Shown: positions 45,332-54,942, numbered from the stretch's first letter. The stretch is DNA of 64,000 bases from Pseudomonas vanderleydeniana (GCF_014268755.2 NZ_CP077093.1:4328001-4392000); one strand, 5' to 3'. The notes: generated from the letters alone by a model not told the origin. A program made the numbers and translations.

Positions 45332-46318
45332 ATGCAAAAGCTGTTCGAGGGTATCACTTGGAGTGACTGCCTCACCGTCAAAACTGATTGGGTCGAGAAC
45401 TTCTTCCATCGGATCCCTGAGGTTCTGGACCTCAAAGTCCGAGCACACGCATTGTCCCTGAAATTCTCGGGGAATCGCCAAGAAAGCCTAGCCTTAGCAA
45501 AGTATGTCGGAAACAGAATCGAGCATTATGTATTCGATAAAAACGAACTGGATGAATACAGAGCCAGAGACGAAAACCCGTTCCCGATGGCGTCTAGTTT
45601 TTTCGCAAACACCGATCCAGTGTTCGATGGAAAGTACGGCGAGCTAATACTTTATCTGCTAGTCGAAGCCATTTTCGAAACTCCGATGGTATGCCACAAA
45701 CTAAGCTTGCTCACCAACGTGAAAGATCAAGTAAAAGGTGGAGATGGTATATTCTTTGGAGAAAGGCACAGCAATATATCTATATTAATCGGCGAATCCA
45801 AAATATACCAAGAGCTAGGCGGAGCGATTGGCAGCTCATTAGAATCAATCGACAGATTCAACCAAAACTACCTACCAAGCTCGCTAGACCATGAGCTTTT
45901 TATCGCCCGATCTAATATTTCAAAAAACTTCACTCTTGACCAAGTGAAAGCCCTACTTAAAGCATTTCGCCCTGGAACAGAAGAATATCAAGCCTGCAAC
46001 AAAATCTTTCCAATACTCCTCATTTATGACGAAAAGAAAATTGACAGCATTGAGGAGGAAGCGAGCAGCAAAGATCATGCAGAAGAACTTGTTGCCGAGT
46101 GGATTAAAGAGCATACCACAGAAGCGGTCAAGAGCATAAGATCAAGACTAGACAACAAATCAGAATTACGAAAGCTATTTCTCGAATTCTTCCTCATACC
46201 AATGAGCAGCGTTGAAGCTTTCAAAAAGACTCTTTTCAAACAAATTCACGGCATTGAATTCAAAGAACCACCTAAGGATCCAAAGCCTAAGAAAGCAGCT
46301 AGGAAGGCCAGCAAATGA
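45332..46318 (+). CDS. hamA: HamA, DUF1837 nuclease of the Hachiman defence system
   Basis: The 328-residue protein has the DUF1837 signatures: YGELILYLLVEAIF (about 105-118), VKGGDGIFFGE with a likely catalytic Asp near 138, and ILIGESKIY with the Glu-x-Lys near 154, a PD-(D/E)XK arrangement. In Hachiman, HamA is the nuclease effector restrained by the HamB helicase until foreign or damaged DNA is met. AAGGG lies nine bases before the ATG. The stop overlaps the hamB start (ATGA at 46315-46318). The C-terminus is Lys-rich. The gene is AT-rich relative to the chromosome. Confidence 0.9.
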   Translation: MQKLFEGITWSDCLTVKTDWVENFFHRIPEVLDLKVRAHALSLKFSGNRQESLALAKYVGNRIEHYVFDKNELDEYRARDENPFPMASSFFANTDPVFDGKYGELILYLLVEAIFETPMVCHKLSLLTNVKDQVKGGDGIFFGERHSNISILIGESKIYQELGGAIGSSLESIDRFNQNYLPSSLDHELFIARSNISKNFTLDQVKALLKAFRPGTEEYQACNKIFPILLIYDEKKIDSIEEEASSKDHAEELVAEWIKEHTTEAVKSIRSRLDNKSELRKLFLEFFLIPMSSVEAFKKTLFKQIHGIEFKEPPKDPKPKKAARKASK

Positions 46319-48969
46319 ACAGAGATTTTGAAAGCCTACCCCTAGAGGCGTCTAGGGATGAGGACTTTGTAGAGACTTACGACAACTTGCTGAAGCATCT
46401 ATTTCTCAGCAAGCAGGCCGGAACCCAGGAAGGAGTTCCGATATCATTACAAAAACTTCAGAATGCCACATGGCTTGCATCTATCATTTCACTCAGCAAG
46501 TCTGAAGCCCTGAAAAACCTAGCCAACTCGTTTGGGGCATTATTACACCTCTACTCCCCCGACAACGCAGCATATCAACGCGCCTGCTACATTATTCAAT
46601 CCAGATCTGGGAATTTATTATCAAGCAAACACATCCCCAACATTTTTGAAAATGGTCAATACCTGAATAGCTTTGGTGCTCTTCTAGACCTTGAGTTAGG
46701 TGCTACTAGGGGAAGGTTAACCCACAAGTTGGAAGGCGCTGGAGAGTTCGTATTTACAGATTACCAGGCAAGGCTTTGGTCAGCGATTCGAAACGGATCT
46801 AACGTTGCCATTTCCGCGCCTACATCTGCGGGCAAGTCGTTCATCATCAGACGATATATTGTTGAAAAACTGAAAGCCAAGCCTGAAACCGCAATTTTTG
46901 TGGTACCGACTAAAGCGCTAATCAACCAGGTCAGCATGGACTTCAAGTCAGACCTCAAAGACAATGCTCACGTATACACCACATACCGCCCTCAGGATGA
47001 GGACGATAAATCCATCATCTACGTTCTGACTCCAGAGCGGTGCAACAAGCTACTGCAAGATAAAACTACGAGACCACCTTCAATTATCTTTATTGACGAA
47101 GTCCATAACCTTGAAGCAGAAGGTCGAGGAATGGTTTTCGAAAACTGCCTCTATGGCCTTGTTGCACGATTCCCGAACAGCCAATTTATCTTTGCGGGCC
47201 CCTTCATTGAAGACATAGTCACTCCTTTAAAAGAGCTTTCGGGACTAGATCTCATTGATGAGACGACCGTCGCCACGCCAGTGTTCCAAGTTAGAGCTAC
47301 CGTCACGTTTCTTCCTCGGACAGCTACAGCCGAATATCGCATTTTCAGTCAGACTGGTAACATCATATCAGGCACGACCGTCTTGAATAAGAAGCTGTAT
47401 TCAAAGGCGAAGGGGAAAAAGGGAGAGGCAATTTCAATCTTTCTGCAAAATCTCAAACAGGATGAAAGCTGCATCATCTTCGCTCCTCGTAAGTCCACAG
47501 CTGAAAGCTGGGCACTTGAACTGCCTCCTTCGAACAAGGCTAACCTTGAGCAAACGGAAGCAATTGGCGAGCTCATTGACTTTCTGGCAGAGGAGATCCA
47601 TCCCGATTATTCGCTCATCAGAACCTTGAAAAATGGCGTGGCGTTTCACCACGCTGGGCTTCCTGACATCGCCAGGATTGAGATCGAAGAACTTTACTCA
47701 CGAGAGGCGATTACCAGCCTTGTATGCACCTCTACTCTTCTACAAGGCGTTAACCTTCCTGCAGACAAGCTTATTGTCATCAACCCAAAAAATGATACAA
47801 CCCCATTAACTCCGTTCGAGTTCAAAAACTTGATTGGCCGTGCTGGACGCATTAGCACAAACCTCTATGGCGAAGTTTATTGCCTAGAGGTTAAAGACGA
47901 AGAGTGGGGTGAAGAAAGACTGACAAATGATGAAAAAACCAAGATCAAGCCTAACACCACCTCTATTCTGCAGGAACACACGGATACCTTAATCCGCCTG
48001 GCCACTGCAACACGTAGTGAGATAGTTGAGGACGAAGAGGGTGGAGCCCTTTACACCACCATTTGTTATCTTAGGCATCTATTCGTATCCGACCAAAAGC
48101 ATTTTGAGCGTCTCCTAGATACGGCACAAATAAATCCTCAGAATCGAGTTCTTCTTGAAGAGAAGCTCTCCGAGATCAAAAATCAGCTCTCGATCCCTTT
48201 GGAACTCCTCCGCCAGAACCCCTATGTAGATCCTCTGCTTCAAAATCAGCTCTACCTAAAAATTCATTCAGATCCATATGCATGGATTCCTACAAGCTTT
48301 CCTAACTCTCGACGTTCAACAACGCCAACTGAAGAAATTGACTTTGAAGACTTGAGCTTCTATGAGCAATTCGATGACATTGCCCGGAGACTGGACTCAA
48401 TCTTCCATATAGAGGCAGAAGTCAACTCAAAATGGGGCGAATACATTGGCATACGCCCATTAGTTTATGATGCTTTCCAGTGGATGTCCGGAAAGCCGCA
48501 CCGGTACTTTATTGACAAATTCCTGGTAAAGCTCACCGCAAACCCTGACGACTCCGATAAAGATGATGACTCTGAAGGCAGCACTAAAACCCGAAGCGTT
48601 GACAGGGCAGCCAGCCATGTAACAAAGAATATAAGTAGCAACATTACATTCAAACTCGTCAAATACTTTTCTCTTTGGTCAGACATAACAAAGGCATGTC
48701 TACCAGAGTCAGAGCATGAGCAACATGCATATGCTCTGAGTCTGCCTTCAATGATTGAGCTCGGCAGTTACGATCCAAGAGTTCTTGAACTGATGTCACT
48801 TGGCATTAATAGAAGCATTGCGCTTAAGTTACGTAAGGATCTACCAACGAACGTGGAAAATGTTGAAGCCTGGCTACAAAAATACAATACTGCCCGGCTC
48901 TCCCCCCTCCTCCGCAGGTACCTCGAACGCTCAGGACTCACGAAAAGGACTGAGCAGGAAATATACTAA
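46315..48969 (+). CDS. hamB: HamB, superfamily 2 helicase of the Hachiman defence system
   Basis: The 884-residue Ski2-like helicase has Walker A APTSAGKSF (about 168), FVVPTKALINQV (motif Ia), the DEVH box in IFIDEVHN (about 260) and FAGPFIED (motif III region). Motifs V and VI lie in STLLQGVNLPADKLI and FKNLIGRAGR (about 508). The C-terminal third is a long helical domain. It is coupled to hamA by a four-base overlap. In the known system HamB senses phage DNA and releases HamA to degrade DNA. All core motifs are intact. Confidence 0.92.
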   Translation: MNRDFESLPLEASRDEDFVETYDNLLKHLFLSKQAGTQEGVPISLQKLQNATWLASIISLSKSEALKNLANSFGALLHLYSPDNAAYQRACYIIQSRSGNLLSSKHIPNIFENGQYLNSFGALLDLELGATRGRLTHKLEGAGEFVFTDYQARLWSAIRNGSNVAISAPTSAGKSFIIRRYIVEKLKAKPETAIFVVPTKALINQVSMDFKSDLKDNAHVYTTYRPQDEDDKSIIYVLTPERCNKLLQDKTTRPPSIIFIDEVHNLEAEGRGMVFENCLYGLVARFPNSQFIFAGPFIEDIVTPLKELSGLDLIDETTVATPVFQVRATVTFLPRTATAEYRIFSQTGNIISGTTVLNKKLYSKAKGKKGEAISIFLQNLKQDESCIIFAPRKSTAESWALELPPSNKANLEQTEAIGELIDFLAEEIHPDYSLIRTLKNGVAFHHAGLPDIARIEIEELYSREAITSLVCTSTLLQGVNLPADKLIVINPKNDTTPLTPFEFKNLIGRAGRISTNLYGEVYCLEVKDEEWGEERLTNDEKTKIKPNTTSILQEHTDTLIRLATATRSEIVEDEEGGALYTTICYLRHLFVSDQKHFERLLDTAQINPQNRVLLEEKLSEIKNQLSIPLELLRQNPYVDPLLQNQLYLKIHSDPYAWIPTSFPNSRRSTTPTEEIDFEDLSFYEQFDDIARRLDSIFHIEAEVNSKWGEYIGIRPLVYDAFQWMSGKPHRYFIDKFLVKLTANPDDSDKDDDSEGSTKTRSVDRAASHVTKNISSNITFKLVKYFSLWSDITKACLPESEHEQHAYALSLPSMIELGSYDPRVLELMSLGINRSIALKLRKDLPTNVENVEAWLQKYNTARLSPLLRRYLERSGLTKRTEQEIY

Positions 48970-48977
48970 AATCGCTC

Positions 48978-49001
48978 ATGGAGCTGGGTCACCAGCTCCA
49001 T
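48978..49001 (+). terminator. Perfect 10-bp stem-loop after hamB
   Basis: ATGGAGCTGG (48978-48987), loop GTCA, CCAGCTCCAT (48992-49001), followed by CAAAAAC rather than a U-run. It probably separates hamAB from the NACHT gene, whose own AT-rich promoter region fills 49010-49140. Confidence 0.55.
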
Positions 49002-49150
49002 CAAAAACTTAACTCACGCGCCATTTACTTTAAAATATTGCCATTCGGGACGGATTTATTTTCTCGAATCGCCTAACACATTAGAAACTAATAAGAAAAA
49101 ACATAAAAATACAAGCCGACCAAGCATATCTACATAACAGGACGTTCTGC

Positions 49151-51856
49151 ATGGCAAGTCAGCGACCAAGAGTAAAAGTTAAAAAAAACACGCCAATAAT
49201 AAAAAGACCTATTTCATTGGATGTAAAATCTTTCGCGATCGCGCTGGCGAAAGGAGCCGGACATGCCTTGCTAGGGAAGTTTGACGATCTAGGCGACGAT
49301 GGGCTTGATGCAATGGCCGCAATCGGCCTTGCCGAAACTGGCCCAGAGATCATGGCGTATACGCTACTACAAAACTCTTTAATTACCGCTATAAAGGCGT
49401 TGCTTGAAGACACCAAGGAGGTAATAGGTGAAACAGATTACTTCGGCAGCTTTGAAATACTGCTAGAACAGCATATCGGCAACTTCGAAATTACTGAAGA
49501 CTTTTTCCTGGCACCCCAGAACCTACCAATAGTCAATTCTATTCAAGAAGCAATAATTGAATGGCTTGTCCGCCAAGGGCATTCGAAAAGCATAGCATGC
49601 ACAATATCTTCCAGGCTGCCCGGCTACATAGCTTATTCCCTTCACAAAGAGTGGCAGCGTAACAAAGCTGAATACGAGACGATAAAAAGCGCATTATCTT
49701 CTCCCTTCACAAGCACTATAGAGCATATAAATAGTTGGGATGCGTACAGCGCCCAACTTCAAATGCGACTGGAGGAACCAGTATTCGGAGAGCCATTCGG
49801 CTTGCGCCAGATATACATCCCACTGAACGCATACTATGAAACTAAAGGCGACAAAAACGAATCACTTGAAGAATCGAAAACCAAACAGCGAGTAGTAGTG
49901 CGCTTGATAGATGAGCTGGATAACTGGCTAGCCTCTTCAAAAAAAGATGATGCTGTTCGTGCAATTAGTGGTGGCCCGGGTAGCGGTAAATCCTCCTTTT
50001 CTAAAATTTACAGCGCGCATATCGCCAGCCAAAATAAAATAAAGGTCCTTCTGGTACCTTTGCACTTCATCGATCCTAGTAGAGATTTTATTGATGAAAT
50101 TGGGCGTTTCGTACGAGATGAAGGAATACTAAAAAATAATCCACTGCAAAAAGATTACAGCTTTCCGGAGCTTTTGATCATACTGGACGGCTTGGACGAA
50201 CTGGCAAGCCAAGGCCGCGCAGCTGCAACTACAGCTAGAAATTTCGTGAGAAGCGTCCAGCAGACTGTCGATCGTTTAAACATGCACTCTCTTGCCCTGA
50301 GAGTTCTATTCAGCGGGCGAGAGGTTGTGGTCCAAGAAAGCGAGTCTGAATTTCGGCGCCCTCATCAAGTCCTTACAATCATGCCGTATTTTCACAACCC
50401 GCTGGTAGTTAACTATCAAGACCGGAGCGATTATTATGATCCGGACAAGCTTCTTGAGAGTGATCTTAGGTCAGATTGGTGGAGGAATTATGGGGCACTC
50501 ACCGGAAGAACTTATGATGGTATCCCTCCAGAGCTAGACCGTCCCGATCTCAATGAAATTACCGCCCAGCCCCTATTAAACTACTTGCTGGCACTTAGCT
50601 ACTGCCGAGGAAAATTAGATTTTACTGATCATGTCAATCTTAATGAGATTTACAATGATCTTGTGCAAGCTATTTACGAGCGAGGCTATGAAAATGGTCG
50701 AAAACATGAATCTATCCGAAGTATTGATATCGACGACTTTTATTTAATCCTGGAAGAAATTGGGCTGGCTGCCTGGCACGGAGATGGACGCACTACGACG
50801 GTAAGCGAAATTGAACAGTATTGCCGCTTAGGAGGTTTCGGAGAACAACTTGACGCATTTCAAGATGGTGCAAAGGTTGGTATCACGTCTCTGCTTGCAG
50901 CATTTTTCTTTCGTCAGCACGGCTCGCGCCCGAAAGGTGATCCAACTTTCGTGTTTACACATAAAAGCTTCGGTGAATACCTAGCTGCAAGACGAATTGT
51001 CAGGGCCATGTGCGACATCATAGAGGAGAAAAGCAGACGTGAGAGTATTGGCAAGTCTCGTGGAAGAGGCTGGAGTGATGTTGATGCGCTGACACACTGG
51101 GGTGAGGTGTGCGGGCCAACAGCAATTTCAGAAAATATACACAAATTTCTTGAGTCGGAAGTTTTACTCATGGAGCATGAGGCGATTCTGGCTGCACAAG
51201 ATTGTCTAATCTCGCTATTCAATCACGTGTTACGCCATGGCATGCCTATGGAAAAAGTCGCATCTGCGATAACATTCCACGACTGCGCTCACCAAGCTAG
51301 AAATGCTGAGGAGACTTTGCTCGCCACTCTGAATGCATGCGCGATAGCAGTTGAAACGGTTTCCAAAATCGACCATCCTGACCGTACTGCATTCGGTACT
51401 TGGTTAAAGCGAATTCAGAAGCAACGAAGCGGCCCGGAGTCAGGTATCGCGCTCAACTGCCTTTCTTGGCTTGATCTTTCTGGGGTAAGCTTGGATTTTG
51501 CGGATCTCTATGGTGCTGATATTGCTCATTCGATCCTTGACAACATTCAAGCTTTCAGGATTGTCTTAGGCCGCGCCAGAGCCTATAAAACCTCTTTCAA
51601 AAACGCTCATATGGAGGAGAGCTATCTAAATTCAGCGTTCCTCAAGCATGCGAACTTCGCCGGATCATACTTGGAGCTATCTAATTTCTCATACGTCAAA
51701 GCTGATTTTGCAAGCTTTGCAGATGCAAAACTTTCCGGCAGCAATTTTGCAGAAGCCACTCTTGAATTTACAAATTTTGAAAATGCCGATTTGACCCGCT
51801 GTAGTTTTCGAGGCACCATAAAATCGAAAACTAGGTCTAGAAAAAAACAGCCGTAA
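49151..51856 (+). CDS. NACHT-domain NTPase with C-terminal pentapeptide repeats
   Basis: The 901-residue protein has a ~200-residue N-terminal helical region without a recognised effector domain. The NACHT NTPase follows with Walker A GGPGSGKSS (about 274-282) and Walker B LLIILDGLDEL (about 341-351), then FSGREVV and a winged-helix/helical part with FTHKSFGEYLAARRI. The final ~125 residues are pentapeptide repeats (FADLYGADIA, FAGSYLELSN, FTNFENADLT). Bacterial NACHT proteins of the STAND class are antiphage sensors. AGGA lies nine bases before the ATG. It is directly downstream of Hachiman but separated by a stem-loop, and AT-rich. Confidence 0.85.
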   Translation: MASQRPRVKVKKNTPIIKRPISLDVKSFAIALAKGAGHALLGKFDDLGDDGLDAMAAIGLAETGPEIMAYTLLQNSLITAIKALLEDTKEVIGETDYFGSFEILLEQHIGNFEITEDFFLAPQNLPIVNSIQEAIIEWLVRQGHSKSIACTISSRLPGYIAYSLHKEWQRNKAEYETIKSALSSPFTSTIEHINSWDAYSAQLQMRLEEPVFGEPFGLRQIYIPLNAYYETKGDKNESLEESKTKQRVVVRLIDELDNWLASSKKDDAVRAISGGPGSGKSSFSKIYSAHIASQNKIKVLLVPLHFIDPSRDFIDEIGRFVRDEGILKNNPLQKDYSFPELLIILDGLDELASQGRAAATTARNFVRSVQQTVDRLNMHSLALRVLFSGREVVVQESESEFRRPHQVLTIMPYFHNPLVVNYQDRSDYYDPDKLLESDLRSDWWRNYGALTGRTYDGIPPELDRPDLNEITAQPLLNYLLALSYCRGKLDFTDHVNLNEIYNDLVQAIYERGYENGRKHESIRSIDIDDFYLILEEIGLAAWHGDGRTTTVSEIEQYCRLGGFGEQLDAFQDGAKVGITSLLAAFFFRQHGSRPKGDPTFVFTHKSFGEYLAARRIVRAMCDIIEEKSRRESIGKSRGRGWSDVDALTHWGEVCGPTAISENIHKFLESEVLLMEHEAILAAQDCLISLFNHVLRHGMPMEKVASAITFHDCAHQARNAEETLLATLNACAIAVETVSKIDHPDRTAFGTWLKRIQKQRSGPESGIALNCLSWLDLSGVSLDFADLYGADIAHSILDNIQAFRIVLGRARAYKTSFKNAHMEESYLNSAFLKHANFAGSYLELSNFSYVKADFASFADAKLSGSNFAEATLEFTNFENADLTRCSFRGTIKSKTRSRKKQP

Positions 51857-51969
51857 CCCCCTCATATGAACCCGTTATCATCTTGTTGATGGTGACGGAG
51901 TTCTTGCTCTACCCAGCGTATGTAGTACCACATCCCCAGCTTTTTTCGCGGTAAAAACATATGGCAGAT

Positions 51970-52045
51970 ACGGGCCGATCTCTGCCCTTGACGAACGACT
52001 GCTGTGGATCGAAAGCTGCCGTTTGTGACTGGCAGCTTCCGCCCA
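51970..52045 (-). repeat. Copy B of the dispersed intergenic repeat
   Basis: On the minus strand CACAAACGGCAGCTTTCGAT and GTCGTTCGTCAAGGGCAG follow the same order as copies A, C, D and E. The surrounding 51857-52250 holds no gene I can support; a 64-codon minus-strand frame ending at 51862 has no recognisable domain. Confidence 0.45.
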
Positions 52046-52252
52046 TTTAGCTCCAACCAGACAACTCCCTTTCCATTGAGTGAAATTTCCTAGAAAATCG
52101 CAACCGCTTGTTTGAGCCATACGCCGCCGATAGTCTTGGCTCGGTCATCCCAACGGATGACACGGATGTGCAAGTCCGTTCATATCGGTGCGTCACGCGC
52201 CCTCAAACAAGCCGTTTCGACGGGTGCTTCTGCCCTCTTCGATTCCAGCTTG

Positions 52253-52387
52253 ATGGTGGCCGTGCGCGGGAGACTTTCGAGTCTGCCGGGGTCCGATATG
52301 CCCGGTCTTGCACACCTGCGTACGGCTGCCACCCTCATTCGTGTGCAAGCGAACGGTGACAGCTCCACCTCATATCGGAGTTCGATC
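52253..52387 (+). promoter_or_regulatory. Structured 5' leader of the DUF6124 gene
   Basis: The outer stem is GGTGGC (52255-52260) with GCCACC (52328-52333). Inside are AGAC-TTTCGA-GTCT and CCGGG/CCCGG, then the conserved TGCGTACGGC. Compared with the DUF3077 leader (44224-44340), the stem bases differ in matching pairs while the loop and TACGGC segments are kept. The homology ends close to the start codon. Confidence 0.7.
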
Positions 52388-52753
52388 ATGTTCAAAGCTA
52401 CCCCCAATCCGCCGACCACATCCCGTGTCGGAATCATTGATCCTCGTGTCGCTGACCAGGCACTGGCCTACTATGACCTGGGGCCAAATGCAGTACCGAA
52501 ACCAGCGCCCGCCTCCGCCGCGCCCATCGCAGCCGCCGCACCTCCAAGTCAACCGCCAAGCTCCCTGGCTCACGAAGACACCCTGCTTGACCTCCATTCG
52601 ATTCTGCAATCAGCCGCCGCCACGGCCTATGAGAACGCCGACAACCAGACCGGCTCGAATCGCAAGGTGGCGATGGGCGTGGTGCACCTGATTGAGCTGG
52701 CGCAGTTGAGAATGAGTGTGCTGGAGCAGCAGGTTGTGGCGACCAACAACTGA
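52388..52753 (+). CDS. DUF6124 family protein
   Basis: The 121-residue protein begins MFKATPNPP, the usual DUF6124 opening. It has a proline/alanine-rich middle and a C-terminal helical part (DLHSILQSAAATAYENAD; VAMGVVHLIELAQLRMSVLE). The family is common and multicopy in Pseudomonas, with unknown function. GGAG lies about ten bases upstream. It carries the same type of leader as the DUF3077 gene. Confidence 0.8.
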   Translation: MFKATPNPPTTSRVGIIDPRVADQALAYYDLGPNAVPKPAPASAAPIAAAAPPSQPPSSLAHEDTLLDLHSILQSAAATAYENADNQTGSNRKVAMGVVHLIELAQLRMSVLEQQVVATNN

Positions 52754-52774
52754 TGGCTGGCTGATGGTCAAAAG

Positions 52775-52864
52775 CTTCGCGGGCAAGCCCGGCTCCTACA
52801 GTACGGCGGTGGTCATCAGGGTGGTGGTCGCCTCAATCTTGTAGGAGCGTGGCTTGCCCGCGAA
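52775..52864. repeat. Inverted REP pair
   Basis: CTTCGCGGGCAAGCCCGGCT from 52775 and its inverted partner TGTAGGAGCGTGGCTTGCCC to CGAA at 52864 form a Pseudomonas BIME between the DUF6124 gene and the LysR gene. It marks return to core-type sequence. Confidence 0.88.
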
Positions 52865-52962
52865 TAGGCCAGTCGTCTCAACAAAACATCTGAGTATTTC
52901 GCTGTGGTGGCGGGCTTCTTGGGTACAGATGGTCGCCCGCAACACCCGCTTGAACGCACCAC

Positions 52963-53841
52963 TCACACGTGTTCCCGCAGAAAGTTGACGAACGCCATCG
53001 TGCGCGCTGAACGTCGCCGTTCGCTGCTGAGTACGGCGTTCACCGGCAACGCTATTGTCTGGTAAGAGTCGAGCACGGTGACGACCCTGCCCTGCTCGAC
53101 ATCCGCGGCAAAAAGCCATTCGGGAGACAGGGCAATCCCCAGGCCGGAGATCACCATTTCTCGAATGGCTTCGCTGTTGTTGCTGGTGACATTGCCCTTG
53201 ATCGGAATAGCCAACGCCTGTGCATCGCGCGTGAAGTGCCAGGTGTCGAAGTGTTCCAGCAAAGTGAAGCCGATGCAGTTGTGGCCGGCCAGCTCCTGGG
53301 GTTCATGCGGCACGCCGTGCTGCTTCAGGTACTCGGGAGCGGCATAGACCCGCCGTGTCGTGGTGCCCAGGGGCACCGCAACCAGGCCCTCGTTCTTCAC
53401 CTTGCCAATGCGGATCGCCAGGTCGATGTTTTCCTTGAGCAGATCCTCGTTGTGATCGCTCAGCCGCAGGTCAATCCGCACCTCCGGGTAGCGCTGCAGA
53501 AAAACCCGGATCAGCGGCGCGATGCAGGATCGTCCGTAGCTGACCGGAGCCGTGATCCGCAGGGGGCCGGCGATCTGCTCCTGGCCACTGGCAAAGCTGC
53601 GTGTAGCCGTCTCAAGGCTTCCCAGGATCTCCTGGCAGTGCTGGTAGAACCGTTGCCCCTGGTCAGTCAGTGACAGCTGGCGGGTACTGCGGGCAAACAG
53701 TGGTCCGCCCAAGTACTGCTCCAGCGCGCGAACCTGCTTGCTCACGGCCGGCTGCCCCACGTTCAGCTCTCGAGCCACGGCGGAAAACGAGCCGCGCTCT
53801 ACCACGCGCGCAAAGGTGCGCATGCTGTCAAACAGATCCAT
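52963..53841 (-). CDS. LysR family regulator next to a quinone-reductase-like gene
   Basis: The 292-residue LysR protein of the CrgA/YafC branch has an HTH (1-60) with GSFSAVARELNVGQPAVSKQ. The effector domain includes GPLRITAPVSYGRSCIAPLI and GLGIALSPEWLFAADVEQGR. It is divergent from the zinc-type dehydrogenase at 53950, 108 bases away, and probably controls it, a common arrangement for this branch. Confidence 0.92.
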   Translation of the reverse strand: MDLFDSMRTFARVVERGSFSAVARELNVGQPAVSKQVRALEQYLGGPLFARSTRQLSLTDQGQRFYQHCQEILGSLETATRSFASGQEQIAGPLRITAPVSYGRSCIAPLIRVFLQRYPEVRIDLRLSDHNEDLLKENIDLAIRIGKVKNEGLVAVPLGTTTRRVYAAPEYLKQHGVPHEPQELAGHNCIGFTLLEHFDTWHFTRDAQALAIPIKGNVTSNNSEAIREMVISGLGIALSPEWLFAADVEQGRVVTVLDSYQTIALPVNAVLSSERRRSARTMAFVNFLREHV

Positions 53842-53949
53842 GGGAAATTAGGTCCTTTCGAGGAATAGGTGATATTCAAATTTAGCTTCTTATCGGAATA
53901 CCTGGGGTGCGGCAACCTGAAAGCGTCCACCCCATCAGAGGTTTCCGTC

Positions 53950-54942
53950 ATGAACAACACCATGCTCGCCGCCATCGCTGAATCAGCCCAAGCCCCCCTC
54001 GCCTTGCGCCAAGTCGCCCGCCCTATTCCCGGCAAGGGCCAGGTGCTGGTCAAGGTCCATGCCGCCGGGGTCAACCCGCTCGATACCAAGATTGCCGCTG
54101 GCGCAGCCGCTCACGCTCGCCAGGCGCTGCCCGCGATACTCGGCCTGGACTTGGCCGGGACGGTCGTCGCGGTGGGAGAAGCCGTGACCGGCTTTGCGCC
54201 GGGTGACGAGGTCTTCGGCATGGCCGGCGGGATTGGCGGTGCCCAGGGCGCGATGGCTGAATACATCGCGGTCGATGCCCGGCTGATTGCAGCAAAGCCG
54301 CAGGCGCTGACCCAACGTGAGGCCGCGGCGCTGCCGCTGGCGTTCATTACGGCATGGGAAGGCCTGGTGGATCGTGCCAACGTCCGCGCCGGCCAGCGCG
54401 TGCTGGTGCATGGCGGTGCAGGCGGCGTCGGCCAGGTGGCCGTGCAACTGGCCAAGGCCCGAGGGGCCGAGGTCTTCGCCACCGGTTCCGCCGACAGCCT
54501 GGACTTCATTCGTTCGCTGGGGGCGACGGCGATCGACTATCGGGCTCAGAGCGTCGACAGCTACCTTGAGCAGTACACCGCAGGCGAAGGTTTCGACATT
54601 GTCTATGACACGGTAGGAGGTCAAACCCTGGATGCCTCATTCCAGGCGGTGAAGACCTACACCGGCCATGTACTCAGTTGCCTGGGTTGGGGGGAGCACC
54701 GCCTTGCGCCGCTGTCGTTCAAAAGCGCGACCTACTCGGGGGTGTTCACGCTGCTGCCGCTACTCACTGGCAAAGGCCGAGAACACCATGGGGCGATTCT
54801 GCGCGAGGCGGCGGCCCTGGCGGACGCCGGACAACTGAGGATCAGGGTCGATCAGCAGCGCTATGCCCTGCAAGACGTCAACGAGGCGTTCCGCCAGGTT
54901 GCCCAAGGGCAAGGCAAGACGGTGATCGAGTTGCTCAGTTGA
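53950..54942 (+). CDS. NADPH:quinone oxidoreductase-like MDR protein
   Basis: The 330-residue medium-chain dehydrogenase/reductase has a catalytic GroES-like half and a Rossmann half with LVHGGAGGVGQVAVQLAKAR. It lacks the catalytic and structural zinc Cys clusters, as in the zeta-crystallin/quinone-reductase class. NPLDTKIAAG and LGLDLAGTVVAVG are family marks. ATG at 53950 has AGAGG eight bases upstream. It is divergent from its likely LysR regulator. It probably reduces quinones or enals with NADPH. Confidence 0.92.
   Translation: MNNTMLAAIAESAQAPLALRQVARPIPGKGQVLVKVHAAGVNPLDTKIAAGAAAHARQALPAILGLDLAGTVVAVGEAVTGFAPGDEVFGMAGGIGGAQGAMAEYIAVDARLIAAKPQALTQREAAALPLAFITAWEGLVDRANVRAGQRVLVHGGAGGVGQVAVQLAKARGAEVFATGSADSLDFIRSLGATAIDYRAQSVDSYLEQYTAGEGFDIVYDTVGGQTLDASFQAVKTYTGHVLSCLGWGEHRLAPLSFKSATYSGVFTLLPLLTGKGREHHGAILREAAALADAGQLRIRVDQQRYALQDVNEAFRQVAQGQGKTVIELLS

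Noticed and set aside
51862..52056. 64-codon minus-strand frame after the NACHT gene
   Set aside because: It overlaps a dispersed repeat copy and has no recognisable domain; possibly a gene remnant but unsupported.
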